DNA of 64,000 nucleotides from Parabacteroides distasonis ATCC 8503 (lineage in GTDB: Bacteria > Bacteroidota > Bacteroidia > Bacteroidales > Tannerellaceae). The stretch spans positions 62,001 to 126,000 of the forward strand of contig NC_009615.1 in assembly GCF_000012845.1 (NCBI RefSeq), given 5' to 3'. Position 1 is the stretch's first letter, and the number at the start of each line of letters is the position of its first letter. The notes beneath the pieces were generated by a model that was not told the DNA's origin, did no database searches, and saw only the letters and a program-made list of their open reading frames with translations. Made by a program: the position numbers and the translations under genes. This document shows, in pieces, positions 1 to 8,688 of the stretch.

Positions 1-578
1 ACGTTACGTTGTTGGCTCTTGGTCTTTAAATCCGGGAGACGTTCCCAGTTTTTCAAGTCTTTTGTCCGGGCGATAGCTGCCGTGGCGGTTGCCGAGGATA
101 GATCTCCGGGAGCTGCGTTCGGGTCATGGCGCTCGGCGCAAAAGATTCCGTAAACCCAGCCGTCTTCATGAGCGGTTAGGCGCATGTCGTAAATATTCGT
201 GGCCGGGACAAGATCGTCCGGCATGGTTACCGGGTAATCCCAAAAGCGGAAATTGTCTACTCCGTTCGGGCTTTCGGCTACGGCGAAGAAGGATTTACGG
301 TCGCTTCCTTCTACACGTACCATTAATATATATTTGTCATTCCATTTGATCGCACCGGAGTTCATGGTTGCGTTCATGCCGATGCGTTCCATCAAGTAGG
401 GGTTTGTCTTTTCATTTAAGTCATATCTCCAGAAGATCGGGGTATGCGCAGCTGTCAGTACAGGGTGTTGATAACGGGTGAAGATTCCGTTTCCGTCTTC
501 TAAAGGGATATTTTTCCGGCTTAACAAGGTTTCGTGTTTAGCGAAGAGTTCGTTTACTTTTTCTTGAAATTGTTCCAT
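1..578 (-). CDS. GH130 family beta-mannosyl phosphorylase, N-terminal part (cut by window edge)
   Basis: Reading leftwards from an ATG at 576-578, an open frame runs off the window start and gives about 192 residues. Seen: a short helical N-terminus followed by blade-like segments such as [36 protein letters not shown] and [14 protein letters not shown], typical of the five-bladed GH130 fold. GH130 enzymes of about 390 residues phosphorolyse beta-1,4-mannosyl-glucose. The next gene upstream in the same direction is a GH26 mannanase, and in Bacteroides fragilis the same pair sits with a sugar transporter and a mannobiose 2-epimerase, so 4-O-beta-mannosyl-glucose phosphorylase is the likely function. 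The substrate is inferred; the C-terminal half lies outside the window. Confidence 0.85.
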   Translation of the reverse strand, partial: MEQFQEKVNELFAKHETLLSRKNIPLEDGNGIFTRYQHPVLTAAHTPIFWRYDLNEKTNPYLMERIGMNATMNSGAIKWNDKYILMVRVEGSDRKSFFAVAESPNGVDNFRFWDYPVTMPDDLVPATNIYDMRLTAHEDGWVYGIFCAERHDPNAAPGDLSSATATAAIARTKDLKNWERLPDLKTKSQQRN

Positions 579-613
579 GATGTTTTTGCTTTAAATGATA
601 TTATCAGATGGTG

Positions 614-640
614 GGAGACGGGGCACGCCCCGTCTCTACA
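614..640. repeat. REP-like palindrome (copy 1), mannan operon spacer
   Basis: The arms GAGACGGGG and CCCCGTCTC (615-623 and 628-636) form a 9-bp perfect stem around a four-base loop, followed by TAC. A related element, in the other orientation, lies at 37719-37750. The copy here sits between the GH26 and GH130 genes and could act as an mRNA stabiliser or attenuator; that role is inferred. Confidence 0.6.
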
Positions 641-678
641 ACTAGATATGACGTGATTTATCTGGTTTATGTATGATG

Positions 679-1785
679 TTATTTATATAGGTTGATATCG
701 GAGGCGAACAATGTTTTCGGATTTTCAAAGAACTTCTTGAAATCCTCGGCAGAGGCTTGTCCGGGATAAGGGCCAAAGAAGTGAGTGACTTTTTCACGGG
801 CGTTTCTCCATACCAATACATAAGCGACCGGATATTTCTCCATGGCAGGCAGCAGGGTTCCCGTCCACCATGTGGAGTCTGGTACCCCTTCGTAGCCGGT
901 CTCCGTGATCGCTATGATCTTATGGTTGGCTTTGCCTATGCTGTCTATTACGGAAAGACTGGTATCCATGCTTTTCAAGAAGAAATCCTTATCTTCCCGT
1001 TGGTAAGCGTCGAAGCCTAGGACGTCGATCAAGTCATGTCCGGGGTAACGTTCCAGATAAGACGCTTGATCCCGCGGCTCCGTACCTGTGGAATAAGCGT
1101 AAACGATCTGGTCTGCCGCTCCGTGAGCGTTTAGATAATCGGCGGTCATTCGCCATAGCGCCTTGTATTCATCCGTGGTACATAAATTCTGTCCCCACCA
1201 GAACCAACTTCCGGTGTGTTCGTGCCAAGGACGGAATAGGACGGGAATCTTGGTGCTATCGCTTGTTTTCAAGGAAAGGATGAAATCATTCACTTTGCCT
1301 AGCCAACTTTGGAATTTCTCATAGTTCTCCCCTTCCGGAAGGATCGATTTCACGACAGCATGGTCTGATACGTCCCAAGCGTCCCCTCCGGTTTTAGGGT
1401 TACGGGGATGCCAACTTAAAGATACCAAGCCTCCCCGGTTATATTGGTTGATGATTTCCTTGCGTATTTTCTCGAAAGGTACTTTATCAAGGCTTTTATC
1501 TCCCCCGAGTTCGATCTCTCCAAGATCAAAGCTGATAACGGCCGGATAATCGCCGCATACTTTTTGCACGTCTGAGCCTCCTTCGTCAAATTCCCATCCG
1601 ATGCCATAAACCGTATCATCGTGATGTCCGAACATGATTCCTTTTTGTGGAATCGCACGTAGGTTCTCTATTAAACGTTCTCTCGGCGAAACCTGTTCGC
1701 TTGTCGGTTCTAGTCCTTTCTTCGACGGTGAACAGGCGATTAGTGCCCCTAGGCATAACATGGTAATTAATTTCGTGTTCTTCAT
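679..1785 (-). CDS. GH26 beta-mannanase lipoprotein
   Basis: This secreted lipoprotein hydrolyses beta-1,4-mannosidic linkages. The N-terminus is a lipoprotein signal ending LGALIAC, with the lipidated Cys at residue 18. The catalytic domain fills the rest of the 368 residues. The GH26 acid/base lies in RPWHEHTG (Glu189) and the nucleophile in AITETGYEG (Glu295), with the aromatic WFWWG just after the first. Length fits a single-domain GH26 enzyme. It lies 100 bp upstream of the GH130 gene in the same direction, so mannan chains would be cut outside the cytoplasm and the products phosphorolysed inside. Whether it is an endo-mannanase or a mannobiose-releasing exo-enzyme cannot be told from the sequence. 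Confidence 0.92.
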   Translation of the reverse strand: MKNTKLITMLCLGALIACSPSKKGLEPTSEQVSPRERLIENLRAIPQKGIMFGHHDDTVYGIGWEFDEGGSDVQKVCGDYPAVISFDLGEIELGGDKSLDKVPFEKIRKEIINQYNRGGLVSLSWHPRNPKTGGDAWDVSDHAVVKSILPEGENYEKFQSWLGKVNDFILSLKTSDSTKIPVLFRPWHEHTGSWFWWGQNLCTTDEYKALWRMTADYLNAHGAADQIVYAYSTGTEPRDQASYLERYPGHDLIDVLGFDAYQREDKDFFLKSMDTSLSVIDSIGKANHKIIAITETGYEGVPDSTWWTGTLLPAMEKYPVAYVLVWRNAREKVTHFFGPYPGQASAEDFKKFFENPKTLFASDINLYK

Positions 1786-1888
1786 GATAACTGTCTTTCT
1801 TTATGAACGCGAATGTAAGAGGTATCGGGCAGACAATCTAGTATTATTTTATCGGATAGCGATATTATTTTTATTTTAACCGGAACGG

Positions 1889-1919
1889 TTGTTTGATTTG
1901 GAATTCATTGTTATCTTTG
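1889..1919 (+). promoter_or_regulatory. Bacteroidota promoter of the small membrane protein transcript
   Basis: A perfect -7 element TATCTTTG lies at 1912-1919 and a TTG -33 element at 1889-1891, separated by 20 bases. This fits the published Bacteroides consensus TTTG/TAnnTTTG. The start codon follows 23 bases downstream. Confidence 0.7.
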
Positions 1920-1942
1920 TGCATGTTAATTAATCAAATAGA

Positions 1943-2191
1943 ATGACTATGGGAAAATGGAATGATTTACAAGAACAAGTGAAGGAAGGGAGAGAACGAG
2001 AGAAAGCCCGAAAGGAGAATTTGGGAAAGTTCTTTTATGATTTGGCGAAACTGACTTTTGCGGGTGTAGTTATATGTGGGGTTATCCCGTTGTATAAGAA
2101 TCCGAATGATTTTTCACAGTGGGTAATGCTCATAACAGGTTTAGGAGGTACAGGAATGATTGCGGTTTGTGCAAATAGAATATTTAAATAA
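1943..2191 (+). CDS. Small membrane protein, DUF6722-like
   Basis: An 82-residue protein. The first third is a charged helix (NDLQEQVKEGREREKARKEN). Two hydrophobic segments follow: LAKLTFAGVVICGVIPLY and a glycine-rich second span around WVMLITGLGGTGMIAVC, joined by a short polar loop (KNPNDFSQ). This is the layout of a small two-pass inner-membrane protein. From memory it matches the DUF6722 family, widespread in Bacteroidales and of unknown function. A strong promoter is directly upstream, and a second micro-ORF and a terminator follow, so it is a stand-alone two-gene transcript. A second ATG two codons in (1949) could be the true start. Confidence 0.75.
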   Translation: MTMGKWNDLQEQVKEGREREKARKENLGKFFYDLAKLTFAGVVICGVIPLYKNPNDFSQWVMLITGLGGTGMIAVCANRIFK

Positions 2192-2199
2192 TAACAGAT

Positions 2200-2304
2200 A
2201 TGAATAACATGACATTTTTGTTTTTAATTATTATCGTGGTAATGGGGATATTTCTTGCATGGACTTATACCAAATCCGGTAAGAAATGGCTGAAGAACCT
2301 ATAG
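2200..2304 (+). CDS. 34-residue single-pass membrane microprotein
   Basis: An ATG at 2200, eight bases after the previous stop, opens a 34-codon frame ending TAG at 2302-2304. The product has one hydrophobic span, roughly residues 5-22 (TFLFLIIIVVMGIFLAW), then a positively charged tail (TKSGKKWLKNL), which predicts an outside N-terminus and a cytoplasmic tail. A strong terminator begins 26 bases after the stop, so the transcript carries only these two small membrane proteins. No function is recognised. Small pairs of this sort often form one complex, but that is inference. Confidence 0.6.
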   Translation: MNNMTFLFLIIIVVMGIFLAWTYTKSGKKWLKNL

Positions 2305-2330
2305 CGAACATCTAGATATAGAACTATACC

Positions 2331-2388
2331 CAATACACGGATCTTATGGAATTATTTATTTTTTCTATAAGATCCGTGTATTGTTTTT
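2331..2388 (+). terminator. Strong intrinsic terminator after the small-protein pair
   Basis: A perfect 17-bp stem is formed by 2331-2347 and 2367-2383 (CAATACACGG... and ...CCGTGTATTG) around a 19-base AT-rich loop, followed by five T residues. The T-run is only on the plus strand, so it serves the small-protein transcript. The convergent propeller gene ends 20 bases further on. Confidence 0.85.
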
Positions 2389-2403
2389 GGTAACCCTTGG
2401 TTT

Positions 2404-3870
2404 CTAGTTCCCAACTTGAACCTGTATACGCTCTTTTGAAGTTATCCTCTTCTCAAATACTTTCGTGTCCAGCAGAATAGGGGCATTGACGAAATCCGGG
2501 ACATTATAGGAATAGACAGAGCGATCGTAATAGGTTTCCGGATCTTCCTGGGGAAGGAGAAAGGGCTTGCTTATCTTGCCATTCTCATCCATGCTTGCCA
2601 GATAAAGGCGGGTATAAAGGCCGTCACCCCGGCGGCTACTGAAGACAAACCAGCGGGAGTTGCTACTCCAGTTGTGAAAGCTTTCGGTATCATCGCTATT
2701 TACTTCGGATAGCTCGCGGAGGTCTCCGCTTGTCAAGTCCAGTAACCATAGATTCGCCTCTTTATGCCAGATCGAAAAGTTTCCGTAATCGGATAAGGTG
2801 AACATAATATATTTGCCGTCATAGGAAGGGCGGGGAAAAGATACGCTTTTCCCTAAAGCCTCAGCGTTCACCAACGTATCGATACGGCTCCCGAATGTAC
2901 CGGTAGAGGGATCGAAATCGATACTACATAAATTATATCTTATCTCTTTATATTCTTCGGGAATCTTTTTAGCCTCGGCGGAACAAAAGTAAAGCGTACG
3001 ACCATCCGGGGAGAATGCGGGGAAGGTCTCGAACCTGTCTTTCTTTTGCAAAGAATCGCAAAGAAGTAGATGATGATCTGCCGGATGATAAACGACTACA
3101 TCAGATTCCAAATCCAAGACTTCTACCCGCTCGTCCTTAACCGTATGGAACGATTGCCGGGTGTTGTTCGTGGAATACGCTATATATTCGCCTCCGGGAT
3201 GCCAGTAGGGATAGACGCAAGCGGCGATTGTCTGATCTGTTTTCGTGTTGAGGTATTCATCCTTATTGCCGGTTCTCATAAAAGTGGCTCCATGCGTCCC
3301 TCGGATGTGAAGACTGAAATGGCTCGGGTCCGTACGATTGAAGGCATGGCAGTTTACGCACATACCTTTGACCAGCGTGTTTTCCACCAAAGGTCTTTCT
3401 TTATGAGACGATAGATCACGCTCATAAATACCCATACGGCTATAGACTTCATAACCGGGAGCGATCTTTCGGTATACTAGGCCGTAATCGATCGGGTGGG
3501 GGCTGATGTACATGGGGAAAGGTTTGTAAGTACTCCATTTACCCTTTTGCTTGATACTGACAGTAAAGAGTAAACTATCGCCTTGATTGGAGTTGAGCAG
3601 TTGTTTCCACTCTTTTTCCGGGAAATTGACATGCTTTGCGTTTATATGTACCTCTTTGCCTTGGTGCCCTTTTACGATAACATCTATCCGCTCATAGGAG
3701 GTATCCGTATAAGAGAAATTCATAGGTGCTATCGTGGCGGGTATTGTCACCCCGATATAATCCGGATAGATGGACGGGTATTTCTCTATTTGTTCGGGGG
3801 ATACTACCGAATTCCCACAAGCGGTAAATAACGCTATACATATACTATATAATAAGATAAGCTTTCTCAT
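2404..3870 (-). CDS. CxxCH-containing beta-propeller lipoprotein (PD40-like), copy B
   Basis: A 488-residue lipoprotein with signal MRKLILLYSICIALFTAC (Cys18). An N-terminal domain of about 150 residues contains YPDYIGVTIPATIAPMNF. Next comes a single haem c-type motif, GMCVNCHAF, and then a C-terminal propeller with TolB/PD40-type repeats such as FPAFSPDGRTLYFCSA and FSSRRGDGLYTRLYLA. The family is often labelled PD40 or cytochrome c biogenesis protein in Bacteroidales, but the function is unknown. It is the last gene of the operon and follows the DUF6057-like gene by six bases. It is clearly paralogous to the gene at 5654-7108. If the CxxCH binds haem, this is a periplasmic or surface monohaem protein; that is inferred. 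Confidence 0.75.
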   Translation of the reverse strand: MRKLILLYSICIALFTACGNSVVSPEQIEKYPSIYPDYIGVTIPATIAPMNFSYTDTSYERIDVIVKGHQGKEVHINAKHVNFPEKEWKQLLNSNQGDSLLFTVSIKQKGKWSTYKPFPMYISPHPIDYGLVYRKIAPGYEVYSRMGIYERDLSSHKERPLVENTLVKGMCVNCHAFNRTDPSHFSLHIRGTHGATFMRTGNKDEYLNTKTDQTIAACVYPYWHPGGEYIAYSTNNTRQSFHTVKDERVEVLDLESDVVVYHPADHHLLLCDSLQKKDRFETFPAFSPDGRTLYFCSAEAKKIPEEYKEIRYNLCSIDFDPSTGTFGSRIDTLVNAEALGKSVSFPRPSYDGKYIMFTLSDYGNFSIWHKEANLWLLDLTSGDLRELSEVNSDDTESFHNWSSNSRWFVFSSRRGDGLYTRLYLASMDENGKISKPFLLPQEDPETYYDRSVYSYNVPDFVNAPILLDTKVFEKRITSKERIQVQVGN

Positions 3871-3876
3871 GGCCGT

Positions 3877-5646
3877 TTATTTTCTGAATAATAAGTAATA
3901 CCAAAATGTCTTCTCGTATTTTGGGCGAAGGATAGGCTCGGAGTCTTTCTGCGTCATATAAACACGGGCGAACTCGCTTACCCCTTCCAATACGTTGCGG
4001 GAGATGCTCCAAGGAAGGCCTTGGAAATTAGGATGCTGCTGTGTCCAAATGAAAATCAATGCCTCTTGATAAGAGATGGGTATGTGGTTATAGCCCAGAT
4101 CTTTTCCCAGCGGATAATATTTCATGAAACGTTCCAGATCCTTCTTTTGCAAGACATAGGCTAACATATACTCGAAAGCCATCCGGTTACTTTTGTTATG
4201 TTGCAGCAATAAGCCTAGCATGACATCCATTTCCGTGTCGCTGAACAAGAAATCTTCTGTATATCGGGCTTTTCTCAACCATCCCCATTCGGGATGCTTC
4301 TCTATCTTTTCATCGTTATTTAGATAGCTCATGGCGTTGGTCGCCCATTTCTTATAGAACAAGGTATGCTGCAAAGCCCGCAGGTATTTGGCGGCGACAG
4401 CGTATTGTCCATTGATCAAGTTGGTCTCGGCCAGACGCATATAGGCACGTCCGCTTTTCTTATAGTCGGGGATAGCCTCCATCGCTTCGAACATATAGCG
4501 TTGTGAGGAGTTGATCATTCCCAGATGATAGAATATCTCGCTGGTAGGGAGCGGTGAGGTGAAATCTCTTTGGAAGGTGGGGATCAATCCTTCCGTTCCA
4601 TTTTGGTAGAAATGGAACATGCGATCCCCTAATTGCCCGGTCTTGGCGAGAGCCAGATTTAAGCAGGTCACGGAGAAAGGAGAATTAGGCTCTTTGTTTT
4701 CCGCCGCCTTGATGATCTGGTTCCATTGTTTCATGCGGGTGAGGTAGTCGTATTTCATAGCCTCCTCCTTATCCGAATTGCTGGCGGCATAGATCCATGT
4801 GCCGCCACCGATAAGGAGCAGGGTGGAGATAATACCCATCCATGCCTTAGTGCTCTTTACGGGCGGGGGAAGTAAAGCAAGTGCCCCGGGGGTTATGGCA
4901 ACGGTAGCAATAACAAGTAACAGGGTGTTGGGAACGATCATGGGGAAACGATAATAATCGATGCCGGTCATGAGGCTAAGCAATGGATATTGCGTAAGGC
5001 TTTGTGCCAATAGGGGGCATAGGATTCCAAGCAAGATGTAGATAGGAATCCATATATAGGATTTGTTGGATACGATTGGTACGGGTTTGATGCAATGCCC
5101 GATTGCTACTCCGATAACGAAGATGAAATAGGCCCCACCACCTACGATCCAGTAGAGTACCGGCATTATTAGGAGCGTATAGATTATTCGTCCCCATGGA
5201 TGAGTGATTTTTCGCTGGATGATTAAGGCGAAGAGGGCGAGAGTTATGGAGACAGGGAATGCCAGCAGGGCATTCTCATCACATAAAAATACCCAGAGCA
5301 GGATAGAGGGGAGAAAGCTGAACGGATACCAAAAGTCGGAAGCCCCCATTTGTTTGGCCAGCCAGTTTATTTGCCGTTGGATAAGCACGAGAACGATCGC
5401 CAAGATCGTAGCCCCTGCCCAAGCGAAATAATAGAATTGCGTCAGGAACTCCGCTATATATTCAGCGATGCCTCCGGGATGGAGACATTTGTCGATTCCA
5501 TATTCCGGCGTGAACAGGAATAACTGGAATTGCTCGTGGTAATGTAAATGATGAGGATAATAAAGTCCCCAAAACAGGCAAATCGCACAGCCGAATAATA
5601 AGGAGGCGATTCCTCTTATGTATCTATATTTACGTGTATTTTCCAT
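3877..5646 (-). CDS. DUF6057-like polytopic membrane protein, copy B
   Basis: About 589 residues. The open frame extends to 5700, but that start would lie inside the upstream gene; the ATG at 5644-5646 is eight bases beyond its stop and begins a normal charged N-terminus (MENTRKYRYIRG) before the first membrane span. The N-terminal half is strongly hydrophobic with about eight to ten spans and carries a conserved loop YYPHHLHYHEQFQLFLF after the first span. The C-terminal half is soluble and helical, resembling TPR-type repeats (RAYMRLAETNLINGQYAVAAKYLRAL). I recall this as DUF6057, with no known function. It is paired with the CxxCH propeller gene downstream, and the pair is duplicated in the operon. 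Confidence 0.7.
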   Translation of the reverse strand: MENTRKYRYIRGIASLLFGCAICLFWGLYYPHHLHYHEQFQLFLFTPEYGIDKCLHPGGIAEYIAEFLTQFYYFAWAGATILAIVLVLIQRQINWLAKQMGASDFWYPFSFLPSILLWVFLCDENALLAFPVSITLALFALIIQRKITHPWGRIIYTLLIMPVLYWIVGGGAYFIFVIGVAIGHCIKPVPIVSNKSYIWIPIYILLGILCPLLAQSLTQYPLLSLMTGIDYYRFPMIVPNTLLLVIATVAITPGALALLPPPVKSTKAWMGIISTLLLIGGGTWIYAASNSDKEEAMKYDYLTRMKQWNQIIKAAENKEPNSPFSVTCLNLALAKTGQLGDRMFHFYQNGTEGLIPTFQRDFTSPLPTSEIFYHLGMINSSQRYMFEAMEAIPDYKKSGRAYMRLAETNLINGQYAVAAKYLRALQHTLFYKKWATNAMSYLNNDEKIEKHPEWGWLRKARYTEDFLFSDTEMDVMLGLLLQHNKSNRMAFEYMLAYVLQKKDLERFMKYYPLGKDLGYNHIPISYQEALIFIWTQQHPNFQGLPWSISRNVLEGVSEFARVYMTQKDSEPILRPKYEKTFWYYLLFRK

Positions 5647-5653
5647 GATTCTA

Positions 5654-7108
5654 TTATTTAAAAGTCTCAGCTTCCTCGTCGTAGTAGATTTCTTGTACAT
5701 CTTCAGCGTCGAAAGGAAGCTCGCTAGTGGATAATTCAGGTATATTATAAGATTTCAACGTGATATCGTAATGTTCCGGATCCTCTTGCGGGAGAACGAA
5801 AGGTTTATAGGCTTTTCCCGTACTATCCACGTAAGAGAAATAAGGCTTTCCGTATAGTCCGTCATCCCGCTTACTGGCAAAGACAAACCAATGGCTGTTA
5901 GAGGACCAACTATGGTAGGTATCCGATTTATCGGAGTTGACGGCAGGTAAGGTATCTATCTTCCCGGTCTGGAGGTTCATCATATGCAGGTCTGTTTCTC
6001 GGTGCCAGATCGGGAAGGTTCCATAATCGGCTACCGTGAAAAGTAGGTATTTACCGTCGGGCGATATCTTGGGATGGCAGGCGGAGCCATTATGCTTCTG
6101 GGCATCCCATACGGTTTCGATCTGTCGGCCCCATTCCTTGGTATCTTTATGGAAAGATATGCGGCATAGGGAATATTTTAGGTTATGGATGCTATCGGGC
6201 AACGGCTGGATGGGAGCGGAGCAATAATAGATCCAGTTCCCATCGGGCGAAAAGGTAGGGAAGGTCTCTAACTCATCCTTCCGGCTAGTCAATGGGGAGG
6301 TGATGAGTTGTTTCTTTCTGAAATCGGCGACCACTAGGTCGGAGGTTGTGTCATAGACTTCCAACCGCTTACTTCCTAACGAATGAAAAGCAGGGATGAT
6401 AATATTCGTGGAAAAAACGGCGAACTGCCCCGATGGATGGAAATCGCCATAGACAGCCCCATTCGGCAGACTGTCGTTGCTCAATTTCAACTTCCTCAAA
6501 TGTCCGTTACGGTTCAGCAGGGTGCCTCCTTGCTTTCCCCGTAAATGGAACATGGATAAACTTCCTTTCTTATTTCCGTAAATATGGCAGTTCATGCAAG
6601 AACCGTCGGTATCTTTGTTGTCGGCGATAATCCGTTCTTCAAAAGAATTAATCTCCCGTTCGCATAATTGGATTTTGTTCCATACCTCGTAACCCGGTTC
6701 GATAAGCCGGTAGCTTATATAACTATCCAGTTTCTCCGGAACTACTTGCCAGTAGAAAGAGGGGTAACGGAGCCATTTACCCTTGATACGGGCGACTACG
6801 GTTATTTGCAGGCGGTTGCCCACTTCCTGCTCTAAAAGGCTTTCCCATAGGTTTAAAGGGAAAATAGCTTTCTTTCCGAAAGATAATTGTATCTCTTTTG
6901 ATTTCCCTTTTAAGGTTACTTGCATAGCGTCCGCATCGTTTCTCAATAAGAAGTTGAGAGGGGCAATATTCGTGGGAATCATGATATCCGTATAATCGGG
7001 ATACATGGGGATTGGGTCTGTGGTATCCTCTATTTGCTTCGGGGTAGGGGTACATCCTGCCAGCAAGCAGATTATCCAGACGAGGTAATAGGTTATGTTC
7101 TCTTTCAT
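5654..7108 (-). CDS. CxxCH-containing beta-propeller lipoprotein (PD40-like), copy A
   Basis: A paralogue of the 2404-3870 protein with the same order: lipoprotein signal (KENITYYLVWIICLLAGC), an N-terminal domain containing YPDYTDIMIPTNIAPLNF, a single haem-type motif GSCMNCHIY, and a propeller with FPTFSPDGNWIYYCSA and FASKRDDGLYGKPYFS. Two starts are possible. The ATG at 7124-7126 overlaps the upstream stop (ATGA), while the ATG at 7106-7108 gives a conventional signal peptide 14 bases after that stop; I prefer the latter but cannot exclude the former. It lies between the two DUF6057-like genes and is translated with them. Function unknown; membership of the same redox or envelope complex is inferred from the duplicated pairing. 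Confidence 0.75.
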   Translation of the reverse strand: MKENITYYLVWIICLLAGCTPTPKQIEDTTDPIPMYPDYTDIMIPTNIAPLNFLLRNDADAMQVTLKGKSKEIQLSFGKKAIFPLNLWESLLEQEVGNRLQITVVARIKGKWLRYPSFYWQVVPEKLDSYISYRLIEPGYEVWNKIQLCEREINSFEERIIADNKDTDGSCMNCHIYGNKKGSLSMFHLRGKQGGTLLNRNGHLRKLKLSNDSLPNGAVYGDFHPSGQFAVFSTNIIIPAFHSLGSKRLEVYDTTSDLVVADFRKKQLITSPLTSRKDELETFPTFSPDGNWIYYCSAPIQPLPDSIHNLKYSLCRISFHKDTKEWGRQIETVWDAQKHNGSACHPKISPDGKYLLFTVADYGTFPIWHRETDLHMMNLQTGKIDTLPAVNSDKSDTYHSWSSNSHWFVFASKRDDGLYGKPYFSYVDSTGKAYKPFVLPQEDPEHYDITLKSYNIPELSTSELPFDAEDVQEIYYDEEAETFK

Positions 7109-7122
7109 GATTCTTGCTTCTT

Positions 7123-8688
7123 TCATGGCTTACTCTCCTTTCCGGGCTCTGTGGTCGCAAAATGATAATAGAACCAATAGGTCTTGCCGTATTTCTCTTT
7201 CAAACTCGTGTCCTTTGCCTCATAAAGCCGGGTATAATCGGCGAATTCTTTCGCTATCTTTACCGGGATTTGGTATTTTATAAGCTCTTCCGCACGGATA
7301 TTACCTTGGCGGGCGAGATGGATCAGCAGGGCCTCGGCGAAAATGGAACTAGAGACCTTACCCGGTACATAATCTTCTACAAAAGAACGGAGATCTTTAG
7401 AGAGTAAATGATAGCAGAGTAAGTATTCGTAAGCACGGAGATTGCCGGCGTTCGAGGCGACTAAGTTCCGTAAGGAAGTCACGGCATCGTTACCGGAACG
7501 TAGATGGTCTTGGGTCGGGATGTCTCTGCGTTTCTTCTCCAGCCACTCCTTTACTCGCGGGGTTTGCTGACCGGGTATTCTCTTTTCGGCCCAGCTTTTA
7601 TGAAGGAGTGTCTTGTCTAATATACGTAGATATTTAAGAGCTGCCTCATCATCCCCATTGACCAGATTGATCTCAGCCAGCCGTTTGATCATACGGCTAC
7701 CCGAATTGCGGGGAGAGAAGATCATACTTAGCATGGCGCAATGCTCGGCCATGGTCATATCTCCTAACGTAAACCATAACTCGTTAGCGAATAGGATAGA
7801 GAGAAAAGAAGCGGATGGGTTCACGGGGAGGATCAACCCATTCGTACCCGGTTGATTCCACGCTAGGAGGTTCCGGGAGAGAGATACGGGTGAGTTGATC
7901 TCGGACGGATGCGTGGCATTGTACAGGTTCCGGTAATAGGTCACCCAAAGGATTTGGCGGTCTGTCTCGAGATGTTTCCTCATCTTTTGTATATTTCCGA
8001 AATAATGTTCCACATCGAGGCTGAGTACATACTCCCGGTCGAGATCCGGCTTACTCCACCAAGTGGTAGCGGGATATTGGGTCGCTGGAAGAAGTAATAT
8101 ACCTGCCGCAAGCAGGGCACTTAGCTTTTGATGGTGCGCTATGATTCCGGCGGCCAGCATAAGGGCCAGACAGAGCCATGCCCCGTACCCGAAGCACCAA
8201 TAGCAAAGAAGCATGGCGGGAATGCAGGTAAGAAGACGTTGCCCCTCAGTTTGGCTCCGGCTATATAACAGGAAAACACCTTCTGCTCCGATCAAGGAGA
8301 GAGTCGCGGATAACGGATAGGCGAGTCCGCAAGACCTTCCGGCCTCCCATAATACAAGTAGTATCATAAGAGGAAGGGCGTATCTCTTGCTGACGAATTG
8401 CCGGAATGTCTGATAGGTAAGCAGGGCAAATAAAGTTAAGACAACGCTTAGGATGAACGGGCCTCCCCCGATATAATAAAAGAATTGCGTGAGGAAATCG
8501 CCGGTGAGACAAGCCAGCCACGCTTCCTCCTGAAAATATCCACGGAGAAACTCGCCGCTGTACAAGAACAGCATCATTTGCTCTTTGTGGAACAAATGAT
8601 AGGGGTACATCCAGAAGAAGAAAGCGAAGATCGCTATCGCCAGTACCGCTAGCGTGATCGACAGATCCTGTTTAATGATTCGCTTCAT
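7123..8688 (-). CDS. DUF6057-like polytopic membrane protein, copy A
   Basis: A 521-residue membrane protein paralogous to the gene at 3877-5646. After the first span it has the family loop MYPYHLFHKEQMMLFLY, matching YYPHHLHYHEQFQLFLF in copy B. Several hydrophobic spans follow, then a soluble helical tail with TPR-like segments (RMIKRLAEINLVNGDDEAALKYLRIL). The start overlaps the end of the DUF4369-like gene by 17 bases, and the stop TGA (7123-7125) touches the possible start of the propeller gene, so translation is likely coupled through the operon. No catalytic motif is seen. The soluble tail, which could scaffold the lipoprotein partner, is the main clue to its role. Confidence 0.7.
   Translation of the reverse strand: MKRIIKQDLSITLAVLAIAIFAFFFWMYPYHLFHKEQMMLFLYSGEFLRGYFQEEAWLACLTGDFLTQFFYYIGGGPFILSVVLTLFALLTYQTFRQFVSKRYALPLMILLVLWEAGRSCGLAYPLSATLSLIGAEGVFLLYSRSQTEGQRLLTCIPAMLLCYWCFGYGAWLCLALMLAAGIIAHHQKLSALLAAGILLLPATQYPATTWWSKPDLDREYVLSLDVEHYFGNIQKMRKHLETDRQILWVTYYRNLYNATHPSEINSPVSLSRNLLAWNQPGTNGLILPVNPSASFLSILFANELWFTLGDMTMAEHCAMLSMIFSPRNSGSRMIKRLAEINLVNGDDEAALKYLRILDKTLLHKSWAEKRIPGQQTPRVKEWLEKKRRDIPTQDHLRSGNDAVTSLRNLVASNAGNLRAYEYLLCYHLLSKDLRSFVEDYVPGKVSSSIFAEALLIHLARQGNIRAEELIKYQIPVKIAKEFADYTRLYEAKDTSLKEKYGKTYWFYYHFATTEPGKESKP

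Noticed and set aside
3877..5700. Longer start for membrane protein B at 5700
   Set aside because: It would overlap the upstream propeller gene by 47 bases and put a polar tail before the first span; the ATG at 5646 is more natural.
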